Below, one piece after another: positions 1 through 13,000 of a DNA stretch of 64,000 nucleotides. How positions within the stretch are numbered: the first letter of the stretch is position 1; each line of letters opens with the position of its first letter. A program made the translations under genes and the position numbers. Origin of the DNA: Cladorhizidae sp. MBARI D1340-BT2 (Eukaryota > Porifera > Demospongiae > Poecilosclerida > Cladorhizidae); NCBI GenBank assembly GCA_028752905.1, contig JAQNBH010000015.1, positions 12,290,036 to 12,354,035 on the forward strand. The letters are read 5' to 3'. Under the pieces are notes generated by a model, which was not told the DNA's origin, did not search any database, and was given only the letters and a program-made list of their open reading frames with translations.

Positions 1-645
1 TCTTGGCCACACCTTTTTTCTTCTTTTTCCTTTTTCCTTTATTTATTATTATTTTTTTTTGCATTCTGGACTCTAGGGGGGGGGGGGGGGGTCCGAGCGC
101 TCTATGCTGGGTACGCCCCTGCACAACTGGGAGTGGTTATCTCTGCTTGCCTGGTTGGCTCTGCTTTGTGCTGGGCAATAGTGACAGAATCAAGGATGGG
201 CCATCCTTTTATACCACACCCACTTCAATGACCCTTTACCTTTAGAACAATGTACACACGACCACTATCTGTGGAGATAGAATGCAAGTTTTGGTGGCTG
301 CACACACACGCAGACATGCACATGTGCGTGTGCCCACACACAGGCATGTACACACATGTGCGCACACACATGCACCCCCACCACGCACGCACAGGCATGC
401 ACACATATACACCCAGGCATGCATGCACATGTGCGCGCATGCACACAATCACAGGGGTTAAACTGTCCAATACTTGCACTTTCTCTCGACCCAACACTAC
501 ACCTTACCCATCACACCCACACACCCCATCCTTACTCTCTTTCCTCTTACTACTCCCTCCCACTTCCTCCTTGCCATACCACACCTCTCCCTTCTCACCC
601 GCTCACTCTTCTCCCCCTTCCCCTGCCACGCCTCTCACCCCCCAG
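1..645. other. Intron of gene 1 upstream of the first visible exon
   Basis: T-rich start, a G16 run near 77-92, CA/TG-rich microsatellite from about 290 to 460, then a pyrimidine-rich stretch that leads into the acceptor at 645. No coding frame here resembles a known protein. Confidence 0.6.
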
Positions 646-863
646 ATGCAGGTGATGTCACAGAAGCCTTGAAGAAGACCGTCTACATCCACAGTGAGGC
701 GATATCGGACATCACGTACATCACAGGCAGGGTGCATGTGAGAGTGAAAGCCATTGGTGCCCTCACCACACAAGATGCAGCCATTGCCCTGCCAGTTCAA
801 GCTGGTGCTAAGGAAGTGCACTCTGAACCTGAGGCTGCAGCTGAAGGAGAGGCCACTACACAG
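646..863 (+). CDS. Gene 1 exon: end of the hydantoinase A domain and start of the linker
   Basis: The acceptor is a pyrimidine-rich tract ending CCCCCAG at 645; a second AG at 650-651 is possible. The reading frame gives GDVTEALKKT, then VHVRVKAIGAL, which matches the conserved last strand of hydantoinase A domains. An Ala/Glu-rich linker follows. The exon ends CACAG at 863 in phase 0, which fits the next exon. The donor (GTTCTC) is weak, so the 3' edge is the least certain boundary of the gene. Confidence 0.65.
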
Positions 864-3800
864 GTTCTCATTTCTGTACCCCACCCTTCCCCAAAGTTAG
901 CAAAAATAAAAATTATATTTGCCAGAGCATAAGTCGCACACTAAATAAAGCGCCCACCTACCAGCATGCATGGGCTAGAGTAAGCTATGACCTCCCACCT
1001 ACCAGCATGCATAGGCTAGAGTAAGCTATAACCTCCCACCTACCAGCATGCATGGGCTAGAGTAAGCTATGACCTCCCACCTACCAGCATGCATGGGCTA
1101 GAGTAAGCTATGACCTCCCACCTACCAGTATGCATGGGCTAGAGTAAGCTATGACCTCCCACCTACCAGCATGCATGGGCTAGAGTAAGCTTATGACCTC
1201 CCACCTACCAGCATGCACGGGCTAGAGTAAGCTATTACCTCCCACCTACCAGCATGCATGGGCTACCTTTAGACTAAACTTTGACCGTAACTCGACGTCA
1301 TATCTTGATAGTGCTGTCAATCCACATCTACCAGCTTGCACGAGCTAGAGTAAGCTCTGACCTCAACTCAAAGTGATCTTGGTAGTCCTGTCATTCCCAT
1401 CTGCTTTCTCCAGTCCCGCACTAGCTGTTTGCTTATTATGCACTCCCTTTCAGCTCCTCTGTTCCCAGACTTCAGGAGCAGCTCATCATGCCTCTAGTTC
1501 CAAGACTTCAGGAGCAGCTCATCATACCTCTAGTTCCCAGACTTCAGGAGCAGCTCATCATGCCTCTAGTTCCCAGACTTCAGGAGCAGCTCATCATGCC
1601 TCTAGTTCCCAGACTTCAGGAGCAGCTCATCATGCCTCTAGTTCCCAGACTTCAGGAGCAGCTCATCATGCCTCTAGTTCCAAGACTTCAGGAGCAGCTC
1701 ATCATGCCTCTAGTTCCAAGACTTCAGGAGCAGCTCATCATACCTCCAGTTCCCAGACTTCAGGAGCAGCTCATCATGCCTCTAGTTCCAAGACTTCAGG
1801 AGCAGCTCATCATGCCTCTAGTTCCCAGACTTCAGGAGCAGCTCATCATGCCTCTAGTTCCAAGACTTCAGGAGCAGCTCATCATGCCTCTAGTTCCAAG
1901 ACTTCAGGAGCAGCTCATCATGCCTCTAGTTCCAAGACTTCAGGAGCAGCTCATCATGCCTCTAGTTCCCAGACTTCAGGAGCAGCTTATCATGCCTCTA
2001 GTTCCCAGATTTCAGGAGCAGCTCATCATACCTCTAGTTCCAAGACTTCAGGAGCAGCTCATCATGCCTCTAGTTCCAAGACTTCAGGAGCAGCTCATCA
2101 TGCCTCTAGTTCCAAGACTTCAGGAGCAGCTCATCATGCCTCTAGTTCCAAGACTTCAGGAGCAGCTCATCATGCCTCTAGTTCCCAGACTTCAGGAGCA
2201 GCTCATCATGCCTCTAGTTCCAAGACTTCAGGAGCAGCTCATCATGCCTCTAGTTCCAAGACTTCAGGAGCAGCTCATCATGCCTCTAGTTCCAAGACTT
2301 CAGGAGCAGCTCATCATGCCTCTAGTTCCCAGACTTCAGGAGCAGCTCATCATGCCTCTAGTTCCAAGACTACAGGAGCAGCTCATCATGCCTCTAGTTC
2401 CAAGACTTCAGGAGCAGCTCATCATGCCTCTAGTTCCCAGACTTCAGGAGCAGCTCATCATACCTCTAGTTCCCAGACTTCAGGAGCAACTCATCATGCC
2501 TCTAGTTCCAGACATTTCACATTAAAAAAATCGACAGCAGTGCAGTAGCTGCAGGGCATGTTGTACTCGGCAAATACAGTAATGTGTATTTCACAATAAC
2601 GTACATGCATTATGCATGTTAGTTACATGCATTATGCATGTAAGGGACATATTATGTATGTAAGGGACATGTATTATGTATGTAAGGGACATGTATTATG
2701 CATGTATTAAGGTACATACATTGTGCATGTATATATGTATTACATGTATAGTACTTACTGGAAGGCAAGTTGGATTTTGTGTATGAAATCACAGCAAAAA
2801 ACCAAATTTCCCCCCACCCCCCAACCTCCGTAATATATTATTATATATAATATATATATCTGAGAAAAGTAGCCACATGATCAAACTTGAGTTAATCATG
2901 TGGAAGAACACTGGATCAGGTGGTTGCACTGGAGGCAGAGGCTGGGCAGTGGTGGTGTGTGGATACTGAGGAAGTATAATGGACTTGGAAATTTATTTTC
3001 TAATATTTCCCCCCTCGACTACTACTGATGGTTTTTCTCAGATCCTGTCACGCCTATGACAGGTGGAGGGGGGAGGGGCAGAGGGGAAAATGAGCGACCT
3101 CTTCTCCTCGCAGCGCTCACAGATATAAATGAAGCTTGAGGCCTGGAGGTCTGATAAAACTTAAATACACAACTATTCTGTGACCACAGCATATCCAGGA
3201 ATTCATGCAGTTTTTTTTGGTAAAGGATGGAAGTAATGTTTGGTGTGTCCGAAATTAATTCTTAGTCCATTTGTACATTGCTTGGTCTAGGGGAGAACCC
3301 TCCCCCCCCCCCCCCCATACCCATGTGAGACCTTAATATCCGTTTGCATACAAAATGTGTAGCCGTAGCTCAGAATTCTACCATCAGCTCTGAACCACTA
3401 GGGAGAGATGATGCTTGCAGTTAGTGATGTTCTAATATTTTAATGCATAAGGTTGTCGGTGAGCCGAGTTCTGAGGACAACCCAAACTGGCCCCAGAGTT
3501 CCGCTGAAGACAAAGCTAAAGACGCGGCCGCTAATCTCCCCACACCACAGTTGACAGGGGCAGAGTATGAAGGAGGGCATGGCCCCTCCGAGTGGGTGCT
3601 GAGTGTGCACGATGTGGAGTGCCTGGCCATAGGAGCCGGCATTCTAGGGTGTGGGGGGGGAGGAGACCCCAACAATGGCCGACTCCGAGCCATCAAGATG
3701 CTAGAGGAAGGCAAGGAGGTCAAGATACTCAATCCTTACAGGTATGTTTTATAGGATACACTTGCATACTGTAGGTGTTTATCACCACATGGGGCGGTGC

Positions 3801-4019
3801 GGGGCAGGGTTAGGTAGTTGTATATGTATGCAAAATAGTTGAGCTCCCTGTCAAAACTAGCCTACACTTCAAACCATCTGGCTAGTGACTAAACCTTCCC
3901 CCACCCAAAAATGTTGTCTCATCTTTGCACCTTCTCTACACCGTCTTGGCTATTGTTACCCTTTTTTGTGGGTACTTCTGCTAAGACATTTTAGGTAACT
4001 TGGCAAGGGATATCTGCTA

Positions 4020-4083
<64 letters not shown>

Positions 4084-7000
4084 CCCAACATTGGGTCTGT
4101 CTTTTCATAAGCTAATATAGAGATCTAGCATATGGGGAATAAGGTAAAGGGTCCTTGAAAATGGCCCATTCGTAGTCACTTATATAGGTCCTTCATTCCC
4201 CCCCCCCCCCCCCCCCCCCCCCCCCCGCCCCCCCACCCACACATACACACATTTCCCCTCGCCTGGGGGGGGGGGGGGGGGGGGGGGGTATGGAATACCT
4301 CGTAGTTCCTAACTCTCTCCTTTCCTCCCTCAGGGTGACTGCATCCAAGATGGGTCTAGTATGTGGTGTGGCCTTCATGGGTGCGCCAATTATCCTCATT
4401 GAGAAGCTTGTTGGAGGCGATGAGACGCTTCTAGCTCTGACACGCCTCCAGCAGGTGCTGGGGAGTGGTGTGTGTGGAGGTGGTGAGAATGGTGATGGGA
4501 GGACTGGCAATGAGAGAGTGAGGGTGAGGGAAGATACCTGCACCTACTTTGACGGAAGCTCCTTCCCGGTATCTTTGGCTGAGGAAGATGACTTGAAGAA
4601 GATAGATGTCTCCTCAACTGACACTCCTTTGGTACAGTATTGTGTATAGCAGGGACAGTGTTATATATAGCAGGGACAGTATTATTATATATAGCAGGGA
4701 CAGTGTTATATATAGCAGGGACAGTGTTATATATAGCAGGGACAGTGTATATAGCAGGGACAGTATTATTATATATAGCAGGACAGTATTATTATATATA
4801 GCAGGGACAGTGTTATATATAGCAGGGACAGTGTTATATATAGCAGGGACAGTGTATATAGCAGGGACAGTGTTATATATAGCAGGGACAGTGTATATAG
4901 CAGGGACAGTATTATTATATATAGCAGGACAGTATTATTATATATAGCAGGGACAGTGTTATATATAGCAGGACAGTATTATTATATATAGCAGGGACAG
5001 TGTTATTATATATAGCAGGACAGTATTATTATATATAGCAGGGACAGTATTATTATATATAGCAGGGTCAGTATTATTATATATAGCAGGGACAGTATTA
5101 TTATATATAGCAGGGACAGTATTATTATATATAGCAGGGACAGTATTATTATATATAGCAGGGACAGTATTATTATATATAGCAGGGACAGTATTATTAC
5201 ATATAGCAGGGACAGTATTATTATATATAGCAGAGACAGTATTATTATATATAGCAGAGACAGTATTATTATATATAGCAGGGACAGTATTATTATATAT
5301 AGCAGGGACAGTATTATTATATATAGCAGGGACAGTATTATTATATATAGCAGTGACAGTATTATTATATATAGCAGGGACAGTATTATTATATAGCAGG
5401 GACAATGTTATTATATATAGCAGGGACAGTATTATTATATATAGCAGGGACAGTGTTATATATAGCTATATATAGCAGGGACAGTATTATTATATATTAT
5501 ATATAGCAGGGACAGTATTATTATATTTAGCAGGGACAGTATTATTATTGGTGAGCGAAGAGAGCTCTCAGTGGCGAGATTGATGGAAAACTTGGTATTT
5601 GTGTGTGTGTGTACGCTCATTCACCCGTAAAAAAAAAATGAACGGGTCACTCCTTATATAATGTGGGCTCGTGTAAAGGTTGTCATAGTGAAGAAAACGA
5701 TTGAGAGAATGCCTGGCAGCAGATTCAAAGCTAGACTGTCCTGGCTGCACTGTGCAAGTGAGAACAGTTAGTAGCTGATGGGACCCCTTACCAGATAACA
5801 TAACAAGCCAGCCTGAAATATGACGCTCAACAAACCAGGACCCTAATTAACCCCCCTCTCCCCCCCCCCTCCCCCCCGCAAGCCCTCAAAACCACCTGAG
5901 TAGGTATATAGCAGGGACAGTATTATATCAGTGAGTTTGCTAGTATTCTCCATATCAGTTTGACCCACTTAAAAAATAAATGGTGATGGCAACTCCCCCC
6001 CCCCCCCCTCCCCCCTCCCTCCTAATTTTTTTCAAATCTTGTGTGAGACTCACATTAGAAGCTTCTTAACTTTCTAAATGGTTTTAGCCACTTATCAGCT
6101 CCAAAGGATCTTGCATCCTTTGCTAAGGTAGTCAACGAGTTGTGGAAGAAAATGAAAGAAGGAAAAAAGCAACTCTATCTGAAAATCTGTCTTCAAGGAT
6201 CTTCTACTTATACATCTACCACTAGTAATGGATGCTGGACATTGAGTGGCGAGCGAGGAAGAAGGAAAAAAGCTAGAGCATGTTGGTAACCGAGTAACTA
6301 TATCCATCATCCTTTCCCGTCAGCTATTAACCATGTAGCTGGGTCTCACCTGCCCTGTGCAGCAAATTTTTATATTTTTATATGAGGACCTGTGGGGTGG
6401 GGGGTATTAGCATCATACACTATAACCTGTTCTCACACGGCGCAGTCAGGCCTGTTTTTCTGCTACCTGGCGTTCACATTTTCTTGATATCAATCGTTTA
6501 CTTCACCATGACCACCATGACCTGCCAGTTTATATAAACCCACATTATTTAAGGTGGGTGACCCGTTCATATTTTTTGCAGGTGTACGGTGAAACATAGA
6601 TGCACCATTGCTAAGTTTTCAACCGAACCCCCCAACTTCTTCTCTCCACCCATAACCTGCGTACAGGACTCCAAATTGTCCTATGCATTGCAGCGAGAAT
6701 GAGTCAGTATAACACACAGAAATCGGTAAAGATAGACAACATAATAAGCCCACTTGTGTGCAATGTTGAGACTAACTGAAGCTCTGCATGTTTTAGCTGC
6801 GAGGAGTGAATTTTTTTTCCTGAGAAGCTTACTCTTGTGACACTAATTAACAGCACAGACGTTCAATAAAACCACGTCAACTGCTCGTGATCCATGTATG
6901 TATGTGTGTACATGCGTAAAAGCTGGCGGTTGGGCAGTGCACTTATGACACAAATTAGTAAGAAAAACACCGCCTAACAAGAAGCACTCGCCTAACAAGA

Positions 7001-10000
7001 ACCACACACCTAACAAGAAGCACGCACCTAACAAGAAGCACGCACCTAACAAGAAGCACGCACCTAACAAGAAGCACGCGCCTAACAAGAAGCACGCACC
7101 TAACAAGAAGCACGCACCAAACAAGAAGCACGCACCTAACAAGAAGCACTCGCCTAACAAGAACCACACACCTAACAAGAAGCACGCACCTAACAAGAAG
7201 CACGCACCTAACAAGAAGCACGCACCTAACAAGAAGCACGCGCCTAACAAGAAGCACGCACCTAACAAGAAGCACGCACCAAACAAGAAGCACGCACCTA
7301 ACAAGAAGCACGCGCCTAACAAGAAGCACTCACCTGACAAGAAGCACTCACCTAACAGGAAGCACACACCTAACAAGAAGCACGCGCCTAACAAGAAGCA
7401 CGCGCCTAACAAGAAGCACGCACCTAACAAGAAGCACGCGCCTAACAAGAAGCACTCACCTGACAAGAAGCACTCACCTAACAAGAAGCACGCGCCTAAC
7501 AAGAAGCACGCACCTAACAAGAAGCACGCACCTAACAAGAAGCACGCATCTAACAAGAAGCACGCGCCTAACAAGAAGCACGCACCTAACAAGAAGCACG
7601 CACCTAACAAGAAACACGCGCCTAACAAGAAGCACTCACCTAACAAGAAGCACGCACCTAACAAGAAGCACTCACCTAACAAGAAGCATGCGCCTAACAA
7701 GAAGCACTCACCTAACAAGAAGCACGTGCCTAACAAGAAGCACTCACCTAACAAGAAGCATGCGCCTAACAAGAAGCACGCACCTAACAACAAGCACGCG
7801 CCTAACAAGAAGCACGCACCTAACAAGAAGCACGCACCTAACAAGAAGCACGCACCTAACAAGAAGAACACACCTAACAAGAAGCACTCACCTAACAAGA
7901 AGCACTCACCTAACTAAGAACATGCACCTAACAAGAAGCACGCACCTAACAAGAAGCACACGCCTAACAAGAAGCACATGCCTAACAAGAACATGCACCT
8001 AACAAGAAGCACTCACCTAACAAGAAGCACGCACCTAACAAGAAGCACGCGCCTAACAAGAAGCACTCACCTGACAAGAAGCACTCACCTAACAAGAAGC
8101 ACGCGCCTAACAAGAAGCACGCAACTAACAAGAAGCACGCGCCTAACAAGAAGCACGCACCTAACAAGAAGCACTCACCTAACAAGAAGCACTCACCTAA
8201 CAAGAAGCACGCGTCTAACAAGAAGCACTCACCTAACAAGAAGCATGCGTCTAACAAGAAGCATGCACCTAACAAGAAGCATGCGCCTAACAAGAAGCAC
8301 GCACCTAACAAGAAGCACTCACCTAACAAGAAGCATGCGTCTAACAAGAAGCATGCGCCTAACAAGAAGCACGCGCCTAACAAGAAGCACGCACCTAACA
8401 AGAAGCACGCGTATAACAAGAAGCACACACCTAACAAGAAGCATGCACCTAACAAGAAGCACGCGCCTAACAAGAAGCACACGCCTAACAAGAAGCACGC
8501 ACCTAACAAGAAGCACGCACCTAACAAGAAGCACTCACCTAACAAGAAGCACGCACCTAACAATAAGCACGCACCTAACAAGAAGCACTCACCTAACAAG
8601 AAGCACGCGCCTAACAAGAAGCACGCACCTAACAAGAAGCACACGCCTAACAAGAAGCACACACCTAACAAGAAGCACGCTCCTAACAAGAAGCACTCGC
8701 CTAACAAGAAGCACACGCCTAACAAGAAGCACTCACCTGACAAGAAGCACTCGCCTAACAAGAAGCACGCGCCTAACAAGAAGCACGCACCTAACAAGAA
8801 GCACGCACCTAACAAGAAGCACGCGCCTAACAAGAAGCACGCACCTAACAAGAAGCACGCACCTAACAAGAAGCACGCACCTAACAAGAAGCACGCACCT
8901 AACAAGAAGCACGCACCTAACAAGAAGCACGCGCCTAACAAGAAGCACGCACCTAACAAGAAGCACGCGTATAACAAGAAGCACACACCTAACAAGAAGC
9001 ACTCACCTGACAAGAAGCATGTGCCTAACAAGAAGCACGCACCTAACAAGAAGCATGCACCTAACAAGAAGCACGTGCCTAACAAGAAGCACGCACCTAA
9101 CAAGAAGCACGCGCCTAACAAGAAGCACACACCTAACAAGAAGCACTCACCTGACAAGAAGCATGTGCCTAACAAGAAGCACTCACTAACAAGAAGCACT
9201 CACCTGACAAGAAGCACTCACCTGACAAGAAGCACTCACCTGACAAGAAGCACGCACCTAACAAGAAGCACGCGCCTAACAAGAAGCACGCGCCTAACAA
9301 GAAGCACGCGCCTAACAAGAAGCACGCACCTAACAAGAAGCATGCACCTAACAAGAAGCACGTGCCTAACAAGAAGCACGCACCTAACAAGAAGCACGCG
9401 CCTAACAAGAAGCACACACCTAACAAGAAGCACTCACCTGACAAGAAGCATGTGCCTAACAAGAAGCACTCACTAACAAGAAGCACTCACCTGACAAGAA
9501 GCACTCACCTGACAAGAAGCACTCACCTAACAAGAAGCACGCGCCTAACAAGAAGCACGCACCTAACAAGAAGCACGCACCTAACAAGAAGCACGCGCCT
9601 AACAAGAAGCACGCACCTAATAAGAAGCACGCACCTAACAAGAAGCACACACCTAACAAGAAGCACGCGCCTAACAAGAAGCACGCACCTAACAAGAAGC
9701 ACGCGCCCAACAAGAAGCACGCACCTAACAAGAAGCACGCGCCTAACAAGAACATGCACCTAACAAGAAGCACGCGCCTAACAAGAAGCACGCGCCTAAC
9801 AAGAAGCACGCACCTAACAAGAAGCACGCGCCTAACAAGAAGCACTCACCTAACAAGAACATGCACCTAACAAGAAGCACGCGCCTAACAAGAGCATGCA
9901 CCTAACAAGAAGCATGCGCCTAACAAGAAGCACACGCCTAACAAGCACGCGCCTAACAAGAATCACGCGCCTAACAAGAAGCACTCGCCTAACAAGAACA

Positions 10001-13000
10001 TGCACCTAACAAGAAGCACGCACCTAACAAGAAGCACGCTCCTAACAAGAAGCACTCGCCTAACAAGAAGCACACGCCTAACAAGAAGCACTCACCTGAC
10101 AAGAAGCACTCGCCTAACAAGAAGCACGCGCCTAACAAGAAGCACGCACCTAACAAGAAGCACGCACCTAACAAGAAGCACGCGCCTAACAAGAAGCACG
10201 CACCTAACAAGAAGCACGCACCTAACAAGAAGCACGCACCTAACAAGAAGCACACACCTAACAAGAAGCACGCACCTAACAAGAAGCACGCGCCTAACAA
10301 GAAGCACGCACCTAACAAGAAGCACGCGTATAACAAGAAGCACACACCTAACAAGAAGCACTCACCTGACAAGAAGCATGTGCCTAACAAGAAGCACGCA
10401 CCTAACAAGAAGCATGCACCTAACAAGAAGCACGTGCCTAACAAGAAGCACGCACCTAACAAGAAGCACGCGCCTAACAAGAAGCACACACCTAACAAGA
10501 AGCACTCACCTGACAAGAAGCATGTGCCTAACAAGAAGCACTCACTAACAAGAAGCACTCACCTGACAAGAAGCACTCACCTGACAAGAAGCACTCACCT
10601 GACAAGAAGCACGCACCTAACAAGAAGCACGCGCCTAACAAGAAGCACGCACCTAACAAGAAGCACTCACCTGACAAGAAGCATGTGCCTAACAAGAAGC
10701 ACGCACCTAACAAGAAGCATGCACCTAACAAGAAGCACGTGCCTAACAAGAAGCACGCACCTAACAAGAAGCACGCGCCTAACAAGAAGCACACACCTAA
10801 CAAGAAGCACTCACCTGACAAGAAGCATGTGCCTAACAAGAAGCACTCACTAACAAGAAGCACTCACCTGACAAGAAGCACTCACCTGACAAGAAGCACT
10901 CACCTAACAAGAAGCACGCGCCTAACAAGAAGCACGCACCTAACAAGAAGCACGCGCCTAACAAGAAGCACGCGCCTAACAAGAAGCACGCACCTAATAA
11001 GAAGCACGCACCTAACAAGAAGCACACACCTAACAAGAAGCACGCGCCTAACAAGAAGCACGCACCTAACAAGAAGCACGCGCCCAACAAGAAGCACGCA
11101 CCTAACAAGAAGCACGCGCCTAACAAGAACATGCACCTAACAAGAAGCACGCGCCTAACAAGAAGCACGCGCCTAACAAGAAGCACGCACCTAACAAGAA
11201 GCACGCGCCTAACAAGAAGCACTCACCTAACAAGAACATGCACCTAACAAGAAGCACGCGCCTAACAAGAGCATGCACCTAACAAGAAGCATGCGCCTAA
11301 CAAGAAGCACGCGCCTAACAAGCACGCGCCTAACAAGAATCACGCGCCTAACAAGAAGCACTCGCCTAACAAGAACATGCACCTAACAAGAAGCACGCAC
11401 CTAACAAGAAGCATGCGCCTAACAAGAACCACGCGCCTAACAAGAAGCACGCACCTAACAAGAAGCACGCACCTAACAAGAAGCACTCACCTAACAAGAA
11501 CATGCACCTAACAAGAAGCACGCGCCTAACAAGAAGCACGCGCCTAACAAGAAGGACTCACCTAACAAGAACATGCACCTAACAAGAAGCACGCGCCTAA
11601 CAAGAAGCACGCACCTAACAAGAAGCACGCACCTAACAAGAAGCACGTGCCTAACAAGAAGCATGCACCTAACAAGAAGCACGCGCCTAACAAGAATCAC
11701 GCGCCTAACAAGAAGCACTCGCCTAACAAGAACATGCACCTAACAAGAAGCACGCACCTAACAAGAAGCACGCTCCTAACAAGAAGCACTCGCCTAACAA
11801 GAAGCACACGCCTAACAAGAAGCACTCACCTGACAAGAAGCACTCGCCTAACAAGAAGCACGCGCCTAACAAGAAGCACGCACCTAACAAGAAGCACGCA
11901 CCTAACAAGAAGCACGCGCCTAACAAGAAGCACGCACCTAACAAGAAGCACGCACCTAACAAGAAGCACGCACCTAACAAGAAGCACACACCTAACAAGA
12001 AGCACGCACCTAACAAGAAGCACGCGCCTAACAAGAAGCACGCACCTAACAAGAAGCACGCGTATAACAAGAAGCACACACCTAACAAGAAGCACTCACC
12101 TGACAAGAAGCATGTGCCTAACAAGAAGCACGCACCTAACAAGAAGCATGCACCTAACAAGAAGCACGTGCCTAACAAGAAGCACGCACCTAACAAGAAG
12201 CACGCACCTAACAAGAAGCACACACCTAACAAGAAGCACTCACCTGACAAGAAGCATGTGCCTAACAAGAAGCACTCACTAACAAGAAGCACTCACCTGA
12301 CAAGAAGCACTCACCTGACAAGAAGCACTCACCTGACAAGAAGCACGCACCTAACAAGAAGCACGCGCCTAACAAGAAGCACGCACCTAACAAGAAGCAC
12401 TCACCTGACAAGAAGCATGTGCCTAACAAGAAGCACGCACCTAACAAGAAGCATGCACCTAACAAGAAGCACGTGCCTAACAAGAAGCACGCACCTAACA
12501 AGAAGCACGCGCCTAACAAGAAGCACACACCTAACAAGAAGCACTCACCTGACAAGAAGCATGTGCCTAACAAGAAGCACTCACTAACAAGAAGCACTCA
12601 CCTGACAAGAAGCACTCACCTGACAAGAAGCACTCACCTAACAAGAAGCACGCGCCTAACAAGAAGCACGCACCTAACAAGAAGCACGCGCCTAACAAGA
12701 AGCACGCGCCTAACAAGAAGCACGCACCTAATAAGAAGCACGCACCTAACAAGAAGCACACACCTAACAAGAAGCACGCGCCTAACAAGAAGCACGCACC
12801 TAACAAGAAGCACGCGCCCAACAAGAAGCACGCACCTAACAAGAAGCACGCGCCTAACAAGAACATGCACCTAACAAGAAGCACGCGCCTAACAAGAAGC
12901 ACGCGCCTAACAAGAAGCACGCACCTAACAAGAAGCACGCGCCTAACAAGAAGCACTCACCTAACAAGAACATGCACCTAACAAGAAGCACGCGCCTAAC

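Noticed and set aside
1373..2548. A 391-codon Ser/His/Ala-rich frame that could be a secreted repeat protein
   Set aside because: The apparent leader is weak, the frame is inside intron 1 of gene 1, and a second frame of the same array is equally open.
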